From Ramlibacter agri (GTDB lineage: Bacteria > Pseudomonadota > Gammaproteobacteria > Burkholderiales > Burkholderiaceae_C), in NCBI RefSeq assembly GCF_012927085.1, contig NZ_JABBFX010000001.1:1984001-2048000 (forward strand): 64,000 bases of DNA. The letters run 5' to 3'. Under the pieces are notes generated by a model. It had not been told where the DNA came from. It made no database searches and saw only the letters and a list, made by a program, of their open reading frames with translations. The position numbers were made by a program, and so were the translations under genes. Shown here piece after piece: positions 43,127 to 51,810 of this stretch (its first letter is position 1; every line of letters begins with the position of its first letter).

Positions 43127-44542
43127 ATGCGTAACGATCCTGGCTCTTCTACTGCGCCATTGGCGCCGCCGCCGGCGCGCCTGCAAAAGCTGCCCTTGCT
43201 GGTGCTGCTGGCCGGCACCTTCATGGTGGTGCTGGATTTCTTCATCGTGAACGTCGCGCTGCCTTCGATGCAGCACGAGCTGCATGCCTCCGACGGCGCG
43301 CTGCAACTGGTCGTGGCCGGCTACGGCGTGGCCAATGCGGCGGGGCTCATCACGGGCGGGCGCCTGGGTGACCTGTTCGGCCGCCGCCGCATGTTCATGC
43401 TGGGCCTGCTGCTGTTCACGCTGGCTTCGCTCGCCTGCGGGCTCGCGCCGAACGCGCATGTCCTCGTGGCCGCACGCATCGCGCAGGGCCTGGCTGGCGC
43501 GGTGCTGCAGCCGCAGGTACTGGCGACCTTGGGCCTGCTGTATGCGGGACCGGCGCGGGCGAAGGCGTTCGCGGCGTACGGCATCGCCCTGGGCCTGGGT
43601 GCGGCGCTGGGCCAGTTGATCGGCGGCTTGCTGATCGACCTGGGCCCCGCGGCTCTCGGTTGGCGCGGCTGCTTCCTGATCAACCTGCCGATCGGGCTGG
43701 CGGCGTTGCTGCTCGCGCCGCGCGTCATTCCCGAATTGCCGGCCAGCCGCGGCAGCCGCCTCGACTTGCCGGGCGCTGTGCTCGCCGGCCTGGCCTGCGT
43801 GTCGGTGGTGTGGCCGCTGGTGGAAGGACGCGACCAGGGCTGGCCGCTGTGGAGCGTGTTGCTGCTGCTGGCCGCCTTGCCACTGGGCGCGTCGTTCGTG
43901 TGGCGGCAGCGGCGCGCGGCGGATCCGCTGGTGCAGCCGGCCTTGCTGGCGCAACGCGGCTTCCGCGCGGGGCTGCTCGCCACCTTCGTCTTCTATGCCG
44001 GCAATGCCTCGCAGTACTTCGTGCTGGCGCTGTACCTGCAGCAAGGGCGCGGCCTGGCGCCGCTCGCTTCCGGGCTGGTGTTCACCTGCCTCGCCGGCGG
44101 CTTCTTCGCGGCGTCGCTGGCGGCGCCGCGGCTGGCCGCGCGCTTCGGCGGCGCGCCCATCGCGCGTGGTGCGCTGCTGCTGGCCCTGGGCCACGCGCTG
44201 CAACTGGCCAACGTGCTGTGGGGCGGCGAGTGGAGCCTCGTCCTGATGCTGCCGGTGCTGGTGCTGCAGGGCGTGGGGCTCGGCGTGGTGATGGCGCCGC
44301 TGGTGTCCGCCGTGCTCGCGGGCCTGCCGCCGCAACATGCCGGCGTGGGCTCGGGCGTGCTGGCCACCGTGCAACAGGTGGGCAACGCGGTCGGCGTGGC
44401 GCTGGTCGGCGTGGTGTTCTACGGCGTGCTGGCGCGCGCGGACCATGGCGAGGCCTTCGCGGCGTCGCTGGCCTGCCTCGCGGCGTCGGCACTGCTGGTC
44501 GCGGCCTTGTACCGGCGCGTCGTAGCGGCCGCCCGGGCCTGA
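43127..44542 (+). CDS. MFS transporter, DHA2/EmrB-type drug exporter
   Basis: 471 residues, about 14 TM helices. 'VVLDFFIVNVALPSMQHEL' in TM1 (motif D1 region) and the cytoplasmic motif A 'GRLGDLFGRRRMF' after TM2 are diagnostic of the DHA2 family of H+-driven exporters such as EmrB and QacA. The C-terminal half has 'GVGSGVLATVQQVGNAVG'. The SD AAGGA lies eight bases before the ATG, inside a small palindrome. It follows the LysE-type exporter by 48 bases; the hairpin between suggests partial uncoupling. Confidence 0.92.
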   Translation: MRNDPGSSTAPLAPPPARLQKLPLLVLLAGTFMVVLDFFIVNVALPSMQHELHASDGALQLVVAGYGVANAAGLITGGRLGDLFGRRRMFMLGLLLFTLASLACGLAPNAHVLVAARIAQGLAGAVLQPQVLATLGLLYAGPARAKAFAAYGIALGLGAALGQLIGGLLIDLGPAALGWRGCFLINLPIGLAALLLAPRVIPELPASRGSRLDLPGAVLAGLACVSVVWPLVEGRDQGWPLWSVLLLLAALPLGASFVWRQRRAADPLVQPALLAQRGFRAGLLATFVFYAGNASQYFVLALYLQQGRGLAPLASGLVFTCLAGGFFAASLAAPRLAARFGGAPIARGALLLALGHALQLANVLWGGEWSLVLMLPVLVLQGVGLGVVMAPLVSAVLAGLPPQHAGVGSGVLATVQQVGNAVGVALVGVVFYGVLARADHGEAFAASLACLAASALLVAALYRRVVAAARA

Positions 44543-44546
44543 AGGA

Positions 44547-44589
44547 CTACTCCGATCGGAGTAGGTCGCGCAAGGTGCGTGACTACAAT
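44547..44589 (+). promoter_or_regulatory. 18-base palindrome and -10 element upstream of the TPR-like gene
   Basis: CTACTCCGATCGGAGTAG (44547-44564) is a perfect palindrome starting five bases after the MFS stop. TACAAT at 44584-44589 is a good -10 hexamer, 20 bases downstream of the palindrome, with no recognisable -35. The layout suits an activator bound at about -35 to -50. The protein is unknown. Confidence 0.5.
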
Positions 44590-44612
44590 CTTCCGTCTAC
44601 AAGAGCAGTACC

Positions 44613-45539
44613 GTGGACGGAACCCTGGCCCAGGCCATCGCCGCACTCGACGCTGGGCAGCCGCGCCGCAGCGTGGCCATCTCGCATGCCGTGCTGGAAC
44701 ATGCGCAGCGCAAGCGCGATCCGCATCTCGAGGCCCGGGCCAGCCTGCTGTTGGCGCAGGGCTTCAAGCTGGGGTCGCGCCTGCGGCTGGCCGCGGACTT
44801 CGGCGAACGCGCTGCCGATCTCTTCCACGCCCGCTCCGATGCCGAAGGCCTGGCCGACGCGCTGAGCCTGCGCAGCTACAGCGCCAGCGCGTTCGGCCGG
44901 CACGACGAGGCCCTGCTGCTCGCCACCCGTGCCATCGAAGTGCGGGCCGCGCAGAAGGACCCGGAGGCCAGTGCCATGGGCCTCAACGCCTTCGGTATCG
45001 CTTCGCTCTGGGCCGGTGACCTGGCGAGCGCCCGCGGCGTGCTGGATGCCGCGGCGCTGTACGCGGCCGAAGAGGGCTGCGCCGCCACGGCCTTCCAGCC
45101 GGTGGTGAATGCGGCCTGCGCCGAGGTGCTGCGCCTGATGCGCGACGGCGAGCAGGACACCGACCAACTCGCCGCGCTCCTGCGTTGGGCGCGCCAGCTG
45201 CTGCGACGTGGCGCGCGCGGGTCCAGCCGCGGCAGCGCGGACGTCGTCATGCTGCTGCTGGTGTTCTGCGACTTCATGCTGGCGCAACGCCGTGGCCAGG
45301 CGGATCGTGCAGCGGTGCTGCACCAGGACTGCATCCAGCGGGCCGCGCGGCTGCCGCGCCGCAGCTGGCTCCACGCCTTCGCCTGGTGGGCGCGCTACGA
45401 GCGCAGCAAGTCGGCGGGCGACACGGCCGGTGCGCTGCGCAGCACCCGGGCGATGGCGGCGGCAGCGCGCGAAGGCGAGCATGCGACGCTCGCCGCGCTG
45501 GCCGACGACCTGGGCGCGCGATTGAGCTTATGCCGATAA
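44613..45539 (+). CDS. TPR-like hypothetical protein
   Basis: 308 residues from a GTG at 44613 with no strong SD. The protein is almost all helical and Ala-rich, with repeating units such as 'AISHAVLEHAQRKRDPHLEA' and 'HDEALLLATRAIEVRAAQKD' spaced about 40 residues, as in tetratricopeptide repeats. Related repeats occur at the N-terminus of diguanylate cyclases and LuxR-type regulators, but no output domain follows. No signal peptide or TM segment. It probably is a cytosolic protein-interaction module; partner unknown. Preceded by its own palindrome and -10. Confidence 0.7.
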   Translation: MDGTLAQAIAALDAGQPRRSVAISHAVLEHAQRKRDPHLEARASLLLAQGFKLGSRLRLAADFGERAADLFHARSDAEGLADALSLRSYSASAFGRHDEALLLATRAIEVRAAQKDPEASAMGLNAFGIASLWAGDLASARGVLDAAALYAAEEGCAATAFQPVVNAACAEVLRLMRDGEQDTDQLAALLRWARQLLRRGARGSSRGSADVVMLLLVFCDFMLAQRRGQADRAAVLHQDCIQRAARLPRRSWLHAFAWWARYERSKSAGDTAGALRSTRAMAAAAREGEHATLAALADDLGARLSLCR

Positions 45540-45727
45540 GCAAGTGAGAACTCGGTCGTTCGCGTTGGCGGGCGACGGCTGCAGAATCGCTTGCGTTAGG
45601 GGGATGCGGCAGAAATGTAAGCAGTGTCCCGGACTTGCTTCCATCCGCTAAGGGGAGGGCCTGTTTGTAGCCGGCTTGTCACGCCCGCCGGCGAAAATCT
45701 CGGCCCACAACCATAAGGGAGATCAAC
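45540..45727. other. Intergenic region before the small ORF at 45728
   Basis: 188 bases without a recognisable gene. A GCCGGC (45670-45675) / GCCGGC (45687-45692) pair could form a short stem. TTGTCA at 45676 resembles a -35 but no -10 is suitably spaced. I see no tRNA or other RNA gene here. Confidence 0.4.
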
Positions 45728-45931
45728 ATGAGTCGTTCGTGGTCCATTCGTCGACGAGAGCTGTTCACCGGCTTCATCGAGCAGGACATCATGCAGCGCA
45801 GCCTGCAGCGGCTGCTGGCCGTCACGTCGCGGACCTGGAACCTGCCGTGCGCGGCGTTCGCGATGCCCGCGCCGGCTTCAGGTTCCGGTGCGGGCCGCCC
45901 GCGCCTGGGCAGCGCCCTGCAGCGCGTGTAG
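45728..45931 (+). CDS. Small hypothetical ORF with good ribosome-binding site
   Basis: 67 codons. AGGGAG lies seven bases before the ATG. The N-terminal half is Arg-rich and possibly helical ('MSRSWSIRRRELFTGFIEQD'), and the C-terminal third is low complexity and overlaps the convergent small gene at 45878-46165. It could be a real short peptide, the start of a degraded gene or a chance frame with an SD. I recognise no family. Confidence 0.35.
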   Translation: MSRSWSIRRRELFTGFIEQDIMQRSLQRLLAVTSRTWNLPCAAFAMPAPASGSGAGRPRLGSALQRV

Positions 45932-46165
45932 CGGCGCCGGCTCGGTCGGGGCCATCGAGGACGCCGGCGCTTCCTGCGCCACGCCGACCTGCACCAGGTG
46001 GCGGATGTCGTCCAGCGTCACGCCCGCCGCCGCGGCCGTCTGCACGATGGTCGCCACGCTGCGCTTGCCATCCATCAGGATCAGCGCTGCGCGCTGCTGG
46101 CCGGTCAGCGGAATCGACCGGTCCTTCATCACCTTCAATCCCAAGTCCGTCTTCACGAGGATCAT
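45878..46165 (-). CDS. Small conserved-looking hypothetical protein
   Basis: 95 residues from the ATG at 46165, with AAGG eight bases upstream; a GTG three codons earlier (46174) is the alternative. 'MILVKTDLGLKVMKDRS' leads into 'LTGQQRAALILMDGKRSVAT', a helix-strand pattern seen in short Burkholderiales proteins that resemble a winged-helix half. The C-terminal 35 residues are Ala/Pro-rich. Function unknown. It overlaps the opposite-strand small ORF by 54 bases at their 3' ends. Confidence 0.55.
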   Translation of the reverse strand: MILVKTDLGLKVMKDRSIPLTGQQRAALILMDGKRSVATIVQTAAAAGVTLDDIRHLVQVGVAQEAPASSMAPTEPAPLHALQGAAQARAARTGT

Positions 46166-46174
46166 TTGCTTCAC

Positions 46175-46424
46175 CTTGCTCTACCGCGGGCAAGTGTGTC
46201 CAAGCGGCAAGGGGCTCTGACTTCGGGTTAACCCTGAAAAGGCCTCAGTCAATCGCGTAAGGGTTTCGCCTCAAACCGGTTCGCATCGGGTGAGGAAGCC
46301 GCTTGGTGCAACGGCGGGTGCGGCGGCAGCGGCGCCCCTGGATAAACCGCCAGGGGCGGGGCGAAACACTTGGTTGCGCGCGCCTTCCGTGAATTCGTTC
46401 CGCCCGACTGGCGCGCACGCGTGG
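46175..46424. other. Intergenic region between small gene and ABC exporter
   Basis: About 250 bases with no convincing gene. It contains the 10-base palindrome GGGTTAACCC (46225-46234) and lies between the start of the small minus-strand gene and the 3' end of the ABC exporter operon, so it should hold the small gene's promoter. A GTTCGCATC string near 46279 resembles a tRNA T-loop, but no cloverleaf can be drawn around it. Confidence 0.4.
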
Positions 46425-48215
46425 CTACGCCGCCTCGGTTTCCTCGTCCGGATCCTCCAGCTGCTGCATCTGCACCAGCCGCTGGTACAAGCCGCCGTCG
46501 ATCGCCATCAGCTGCGCATGGCTGCCCAATTCGGCGACGCGGCCATGGTGCAGGACCAGGATGCGGTCGGCGTCGCGCACGGTGGAGAGCCGGTGCGCGA
46601 TGGCGACGATGGTGACGCGGCCGCGCAGGCCGGCCAGCGCGCTCTGCACCACCTGCTCGGTTTCGGTGTCGATGTGCGAAGTGGCTTCGTCCAGGAACAG
46701 GATGCGCGGCTGCCCCGCCAGCGCGCGGGCAATGGCGACCAGCTGCTTCTGGCCCACCGACAGCCGCGCGCCGCCTTCGCCCAACGGCGTGTCGTAACCG
46801 CGCTCCAGCCGCAGGATCATCTCGTGCGCATGGGCCGCCCGCGCCGCCGCCTCGATCTGCGCATCACTCAGATCGCGGCCCATGGCGATGTTCTCGCGCG
46901 CGCTTGCCGCCAGCAGGAAAGGGTCCTGCGGGACCAGGCCCACGCGCTCGCGCAGGTGGGCATCGTCGATGGCCTCCAGCGCCGCATCGTCGATGCGCAG
47001 GTTGCCGGCCGGCGCCGGATAGAAGCGCAGCAGCAGCGACAGCAGCGTGCTCTTGCCGCTGCCCGTGGGCCCGACGATGCCGAGGAAGCTGCCCGCCGGG
47101 ATGTCCAGCGTGACGTCGTGCAGCACCGGATGGCCGCTCTGGTAAGCGAAAGACAGGTCGCGCACCGCGATGGCGCCGCGCGTGATGCGGCCCTGTGCCG
47201 GCGGCACCGGTTGCTCCGCTTCTTCCAGCAAGGCATGGACCCGTGCCGCCCCCACCATGGCCTGCTGCAGCTGCGAGAACTGCATGGTGATCTGCACCAG
47301 CGGCTCGACGACCCGCGCGACGTAGCTGATGAAGGCGTACAGGATGCCCAGTTGCAGCGCGCCCAGCGCCTCGCCGCCGGCCCGCTGGCTGAAGACCCAC
47401 AGCAGCGCCGCCAGCAGCAAGGTGTGCAGGCAGTCCAGCACGGGACGCAGCAGCCACGCGTTGGCGCGCAGCTCGCGCCGGCGCGACTGGTAGTGCCCCT
47501 CGTTCAGGCCGGCGAAGCGCGTGCGGAAACGCGCCGTGGCATTGGCCGACTGCAGCACCGGCATGCCGGCGATCGACTCCGCCACCTGCGCATTGAGCTC
47601 GCTGCGCAGTTCGCGCGTGCGCGTCACCGCTGGCGCCGAAAGCCGCCGGTACAGGGCCACCACCAGCACCACCACCGGCACCAGCCCCAGCACGATCAGC
47701 ATCAGGTGCGGATCCAGCCACAGCATGGCGGCCATCGCGCCGGTCAGCACGATCAGGCTGTCGAGGATGACGAACAGCACCTGCACGTAGAGCGTCTTGA
47801 CCGCCTCGGTGTCGTTGGTCACGCGGCTCACCAGCTGGCCGATGATGGCGTGATCGAAGAAGGCCATCGGCAGGCGCAGCACGTGCGCGTAGACGCGCTC
47901 GCGGATGCGTTGCACCGAGCGCATGGCCACGCCAGCCAGGCGCATCAGCTGGAGATAGCGCACCCAGGCCGCGACGAGCCCCGCGGCCAGCGCGCCGAGC
48001 AGCAGCCCCGCCATCGCCGGCAGGTTCTCGTGGTGCGGCAGCAGGAAGCTGTCGATCAGGTACTTGCCGGCCAGCGGACCCAGCGCTTCCAGGCCGGCAG
48101 CCAGCACCATCCAGGCGATGCCGCGCAGCACCTGGCTGCGTTCCGGCGCGCCGGCGCGCAGCAGCAGGCGGGCAGCGGGGCCGACGAGGCGGCGGCTGCT
48201 TTTTTCACTCGGCAT
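46425..48215 (-). CDS. ABC exporter half-transporter, MdlB-like (ATPase + membrane domain)
   Basis: 596 residues from the ATG at 48215. Six TM helices (about residues 25-310) are followed by an ABC ATPase: Walker A 'GPTGSGKSTLLSLL', signature 'LSVGQKQLVAIARAL' (Val replaces the first Gly of LSGGQ), Walker B plus catalytic Glu 'ILFLDEATSHID', H-loop 'AIAHRLST'. It overlaps the upstream half-transporter by 11 bases and must form a heterodimer with it, exporting lipids, peptides or drugs. The mixed motifs predict one degenerate ATP site. Confidence 0.92.
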   Translation of the reverse strand: MPSEKSSRRLVGPAARLLLRAGAPERSQVLRGIAWMVLAAGLEALGPLAGKYLIDSFLLPHHENLPAMAGLLLGALAAGLVAAWVRYLQLMRLAGVAMRSVQRIRERVYAHVLRLPMAFFDHAIIGQLVSRVTNDTEAVKTLYVQVLFVILDSLIVLTGAMAAMLWLDPHLMLIVLGLVPVVVLVVALYRRLSAPAVTRTRELRSELNAQVAESIAGMPVLQSANATARFRTRFAGLNEGHYQSRRRELRANAWLLRPVLDCLHTLLLAALLWVFSQRAGGEALGALQLGILYAFISYVARVVEPLVQITMQFSQLQQAMVGAARVHALLEEAEQPVPPAQGRITRGAIAVRDLSFAYQSGHPVLHDVTLDIPAGSFLGIVGPTGSGKSTLLSLLLRFYPAPAGNLRIDDAALEAIDDAHLRERVGLVPQDPFLLAASARENIAMGRDLSDAQIEAAARAAHAHEMILRLERGYDTPLGEGGARLSVGQKQLVAIARALAGQPRILFLDEATSHIDTETEQVVQSALAGLRGRVTIVAIAHRLSTVRDADRILVLHHGRVAELGSHAQLMAIDGGLYQRLVQMQQLEDPDEETEAA

Positions 48216-49947
48216 CGATGCTCGCCTCCAGTTGCTGGTAGCGCCATTGGCGCGCGTACCAGCCGCCCGCTTCCAGCAATCCGGCATGCGTGCCGCGTTC
48301 GGCCACGTGGCCTTCGCGCAGCACCAGCAGCTGGTCGGCGTCCATCACCGCGCTCAGGCGGTGGGCGGAGATGACCACCGTGCGGCCGACGCGCGCGTCG
48401 CGCAGGTGCTCCAGGATGCGCGCTTCGGTGTCGGCGTCCACGGCCGACAGCGCGTCGTCGAGAATCAGCAGCGGCGCATCGGCCAGCAGCGCGCGGGCGA
48501 TCGCGACCCGCTGGCGCTGGCCGCCGGACAGCGTGACGCCGCGCTCGCCGACCGGCGTGTCGTAGCCTTGCGGCAGGCGGCGGATGTCGTCGTGCACCGC
48601 GGCCAGGCGCGCGGCCTCTTCGATCTCCGCGCGCGTCGCGCCGGGCTTGGCCAGTGCGATGTTGTCGGCGACGGTGGCCGAGAACAGGAAAGGTTCCTGC
48701 GGCACCCAGGCAATGGCCGCGCGCAGCGCGGCGAGGGTGTAGTCCGGCAGGGCGACGCCGTTCCAGCGCAGCGTGCCCGCATCGGGCTCCAGCTGGCGCA
48801 GCAGCAGCTTGAGCAGCGTGGTCTTGCCGGAGCCGGTGGGGCCGACCAGGCCCAGCGTGCGCCCGGGCCCCAGGTCCAGCGAGACCTGGTCCAGCGCGGG
48901 TCGTGCGTGCGAGCCGTAGCGAAAGCTCACATCGCGCACGGCCAGCGGGCCGGGCACGACGGCGCCGACGGTTCCGTGGTTCTCAATCGCCAGCGGCGCG
49001 TCCAGCACCGGCTGCAGGCGCGTCCACGCGGCCTTGCCGCGTTCCAGCAGCGACAGCACCCAGCCGGCCGCGAACATGGGCCAGATCAGCTGGCCCAGGT
49101 ACATGCTGAAGCTGGTGAGCTGGCCCAGCGTGAGCTGCTGGTGCCACACCAGCCAGCCGCCGACGGCCAGCACCGACATCGTCGCAGTGGCGAACGTGAA
49201 GCCCACCGCCGGCTCGTAGGCCGCTTCCCAGCGCTGCGCGTCCAGGCTGGCGCCGGACGCGGCGCCGGCGAGCCGCTCGAATTCACGCTCGCTGTGCGCC
49301 TGCAGGCCCAGCGCGCGCAAGGTGCGCACGCCGGACAAGGTTTCCTGGACCTGGTCGTTGAGCGCGCCGAAGCACTGCAGCGCGCGGGCCGAAGCTTCGT
49401 GCACGTGGCGCGAGATCCACCAGAACGCCACGGCCATGAACGGGAAAGGCAGGATGGCGAACAGCGCCAGGCGCCAGTCGACGCCGATGGACATCATGCC
49501 CAGCACGATCACCAGCGTGAGCGTGCCGTCGAAGCCGGCCAGCATCGCTTCGCCGGCGGCCATCTCGACGGCGTCGATGTCGTTGGTGGCCAGCGCCATC
49601 AGGTTGCCGGTGCGCTGGCCCTGGTAGAAGGCGGTGCCTTGCAGCGTGAGGCGTTGGTAAAGCTGCTCGCGCAGTTCCACGCCCAGCCGGTAGGCGGCCG
49701 CGTAAAGGCGCAGCCGCCAGCCCACGCGCAGGAAGTAGACGACGAGGCCGGCGCCGGCCAGCCAGCCCAGCTCGCGCAGCAGGTCAGGGCCGGCCAGCCG
49801 TCCGGCCACGAGGCCGTCGACGATGTGCCCGATCTGGCGCGGGATCCAGACGAGCAGGAGGGCGATGGCCGCGAGCATCAGCCCGGAGGAGGCATAAGCG
49901 GCCCAGTGGCGCAACAGGAAGCGCCCGATCAGGCGAAAAAGGGACAT
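48205..49947 (-). CDS. ABC exporter half-transporter, MdlA-like (ATPase + membrane domain)
   Basis: 580 residues. Six TM helices are followed by Walker A 'GPTGSGKTTLLKLL', canonical signature 'LSGGQRQRVAIARALL', and Walker B 'LLILDDALSAVD' where Asp498 stands in place of the catalytic Glu. The H-loop is 'VISAHRLSAV'. This is the usual pattern of the non-hydrolysing half in heterodimeric type IV exporters (MdlA, LmrC). It is the first gene of a two-gene operon with the MdlB-like partner. Substrate unknown. Confidence 0.92.
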   Translation of the reverse strand: MSLFRLIGRFLLRHWAAYASSGLMLAAIALLLVWIPRQIGHIVDGLVAGRLAGPDLLRELGWLAGAGLVVYFLRVGWRLRLYAAAYRLGVELREQLYQRLTLQGTAFYQGQRTGNLMALATNDIDAVEMAAGEAMLAGFDGTLTLVIVLGMMSIGVDWRLALFAILPFPFMAVAFWWISRHVHEASARALQCFGALNDQVQETLSGVRTLRALGLQAHSEREFERLAGAASGASLDAQRWEAAYEPAVGFTFATATMSVLAVGGWLVWHQQLTLGQLTSFSMYLGQLIWPMFAAGWVLSLLERGKAAWTRLQPVLDAPLAIENHGTVGAVVPGPLAVRDVSFRYGSHARPALDQVSLDLGPGRTLGLVGPTGSGKTTLLKLLLRQLEPDAGTLRWNGVALPDYTLAALRAAIAWVPQEPFLFSATVADNIALAKPGATRAEIEEAARLAAVHDDIRRLPQGYDTPVGERGVTLSGGQRQRVAIARALLADAPLLILDDALSAVDADTEARILEHLRDARVGRTVVISAHRLSAVMDADQLLVLREGHVAERGTHAGLLEAGGWYARQWRYQQLEASIDAE

Positions 49948-50033
49948 GGGATGCGCCGATTCTAGGAGGCGGGCTGTCTCCCTTGCGCAGCTGCGGGCTC
50001 AGGCGTATGAAGGGCCTGTTGCAGGAGAGACGC

Positions 50034-50420
50034 ATGAAACACCTTCTCCTTTCGCTGGCCCTCTGCGCCGCGCTCGGCGGCTGCGCCACCTACCCGGCGC
50101 CGTACAACTATCCGTACTACTACGCGAACCCGACGTACGACTCGACGCAGACCATGCAGCCGGCGCAGCCGTACACGTACACCTATCCCTATTCGTACGC
50201 GTACCCCTATCCGTATCCCTACTACCCGTACCCGTACTACAGCTATCCCTGGTACCCGTATGACGCGGCGTACTACTACCCGTACTACGGGTCGCTGTGG
50301 CTGGGCGCTTCGTTCGGGTGCTGCTGGGGTGGGGGCGGTGGGCATTTCCACGGACATCCCAATGGCGGGCATTGGAATGGCGGCGGGGGCATGCACGCGG
50401 GCGGGCACGCCCGGCGCTAG
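50034..50420 (+). CDS. Tyr/Pro-rich small lipoprotein
   Basis: 128 residues from the ATG at 50034 (CAGGAGAG upstream). Signal peptide with lipobox 'LGGC' (Cys17) predicts lipidation. The mature protein has a long tract of Tyr-Pro units ('YPYSYAYPYPYPYYPYPYYS'), then 'GASFGCCWGGGGGHFHGHP' and a Gly/His-rich end. Such Tyr-rich outer-membrane lipoproteins of Burkholderiales have no assigned role; the His-rich tail could bind metal. It is monocistronic, divergent from the ABC exporter. Confidence 0.75.
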   Translation: MKHLLLSLALCAALGGCATYPAPYNYPYYYANPTYDSTQTMQPAQPYTYTYPYSYAYPYPYPYYPYPYYSYPWYPYDAAYYYPYYGSLWLGASFGCCWGGGGGHFHGHPNGGHWNGGGGMHAGGHARR

Positions 50421-50514
50421 GGCGATCGAGTGGGCGGTGCGCAGCGAAGCTGCGCACCCTACGAGTTTCGAGTTGCGAGTTGCCCTTGCGGGGCATGGGT
50501 CACCGGAGGCGGCG

Positions 50515-51810
50515 TTACGCGAGGCAGGCGCCGTCCGTGCGCAAGGTCTCGCGTAGTTGGTCCACGGACACGGAACGCACCGCGCCGTCCGCGCGAGCGG
50601 CCATTGCGGCCGCGGTGCCGGCGGCCTGGCCGACCGCCATCGAGATCGTCATGACGCGGATCGCCGCCAGCGCCTGGTGCGTGGCCGACACGCCGCGGCC
50701 CGCGACCAGCGCGTTGTCCAGCGCCGCGGGCACGAGGCTGCGGTAGGGGATCTGGTAGGCGTGGTCGTCGCCGAGCGCCGAATACACCAGGTCGCCGCCG
50801 GCGGCCGGATGGATGTCGATCGGATAGGCGCCGGCCGCGATCGCATCTTCGAATTGCACCGGCTGCAGCAGTTCTTCCGCCGTCAGCACGTGGTCGCCGG
50901 CGACGCGGCGCGTTTCGCGCACGCCTACCTGCGTGGCGAAAGCGCGCAGGCGGCCGTCCTCGCAGCCCGGCACCTGCCGGCGGATGTATTCCGCCGCGCG
51001 CCAGGCCTGGCGACGGCCTTCGATCTCGGCGCGGCCCAGGGCCGTCGCGTCGGTGGCATCGATGCCGAGGCGGCTGATGTTGAACCACGCGTCGTCGGAG
51101 AAGGGATCGCGCGCGGCATGCAGCGCGGCCCGCGCCAGCGCGCCCTGTTCGAAACCCTGCCTGGAGAGAGCCGCCAGTTCCGTGGCGCTCAGCGCCTCGA
51201 AGCGCTCGAAATTCACCGGGCCGAAGCGGAACATCATCGTGGCGGGCTGCAGCGCCTCGCCTTCTTCCAGTTCCAGGAAACCGGCGCCCGCCTGCTTCAG
51301 CGCATCGAGGTCGCCGGAGCAGTCGACCAGCACGCGCGGCGTCACCGTGACGACGCCGCTCTTGGTGAGCAGGCGCGCTTCGCGCACCACGCGGCCCTCG
51401 CTGCGCACGTCCAGCAGGTTGGCATGCAGCAGCGGGCGCACGCCGGCTTCGGCCACCATGTCGTCCAGCACCAGCTTCAGCACTTCGGGCGCGTACTCCA
51501 CGCGGTCCATCTTGTGGCCAGTGGACATGACGAACTGGTGGTGGGCAGCGGCGCCGCCATAGGCGTGCAGGCGCTCCACCACTTCGGACGCGAGGCCCGC
51601 CACCACGCGGCGGCCGTTGGCCGTCTGCCAGCTGTTGAACTGGGCCACGGCGCCGGCCGTGGCGTTGCCGCCGAGGAAGCCATAGCGCTCGGCGAGGATG
51701 ACATCCGCGCCGTGGCGCGCCGCTGCGACCGCGGCCATGGTGCCGGCGACACCGCCGCCGCACACCAGCACGTCCGCCACGAGGCTGGGACCGGTCTTCA
51801 TGATGATCAC
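50515..51810 (-). CDS. FAD-dependent oxidoreductase
   Basis: 431 residues from the GTG at 51810, which overlaps the Bug stop (GTGA); an ATG at 51801 is the alternative. The N-terminal dinucleotide motif 'VLVCGGGVAGTMAAVAAARH' and 'GFLGGNATAG' belong to the FAD_oxidored family (PF12831), and the C-terminal 'NALVAGRGVSATHQALAAIR' is its second FAD contact. Relatives oxidise or reduce small organic acids and steroids; substrate unknown. It is co-transcribed with the Bug receptor, and both are likely under the LysR at 52881. Confidence 0.88.
   Translation of the reverse strand: MIIMKTGPSLVADVLVCGGGVAGTMAAVAAARHGADVILAERYGFLGGNATAGAVAQFNSWQTANGRRVVAGLASEVVERLHAYGGAAAHHQFVMSTGHKMDRVEYAPEVLKLVLDDMVAEAGVRPLLHANLLDVRSEGRVVREARLLTKSGVVTVTPRVLVDCSGDLDALKQAGAGFLELEEGEALQPATMMFRFGPVNFERFEALSATELAALSRQGFEQGALARAALHAARDPFSDDAWFNISRLGIDATDATALGRAEIEGRRQAWRAAEYIRRQVPGCEDGRLRAFATQVGVRETRRVAGDHVLTAEELLQPVQFEDAIAAGAYPIDIHPAAGGDLVYSALGDDHAYQIPYRSLVPAALDNALVAGRGVSATHQALAAIRVMTISMAVGQAAGTAAAMAARADGAVRSVSVDQLRETLRTDGACLA

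Noticed and set aside
45822-46193. Alternative minus-strand frame overlapping the 45878-46165 gene
   Set aside because: Arg/Gly/Ala-rich with no SD; the other frame has a start signal and a sensible protein composition.
46225-46234. GGGTTAACCC palindrome as an operator
   Set aside because: Short, single, and not clearly placed relative to a promoter; left as a note only.
46265-46300. Possible tRNA T-arm (GGTTCGCATC)
   Set aside because: No acceptor, D-arm or anticodon stem can be formed around it; a chance match.
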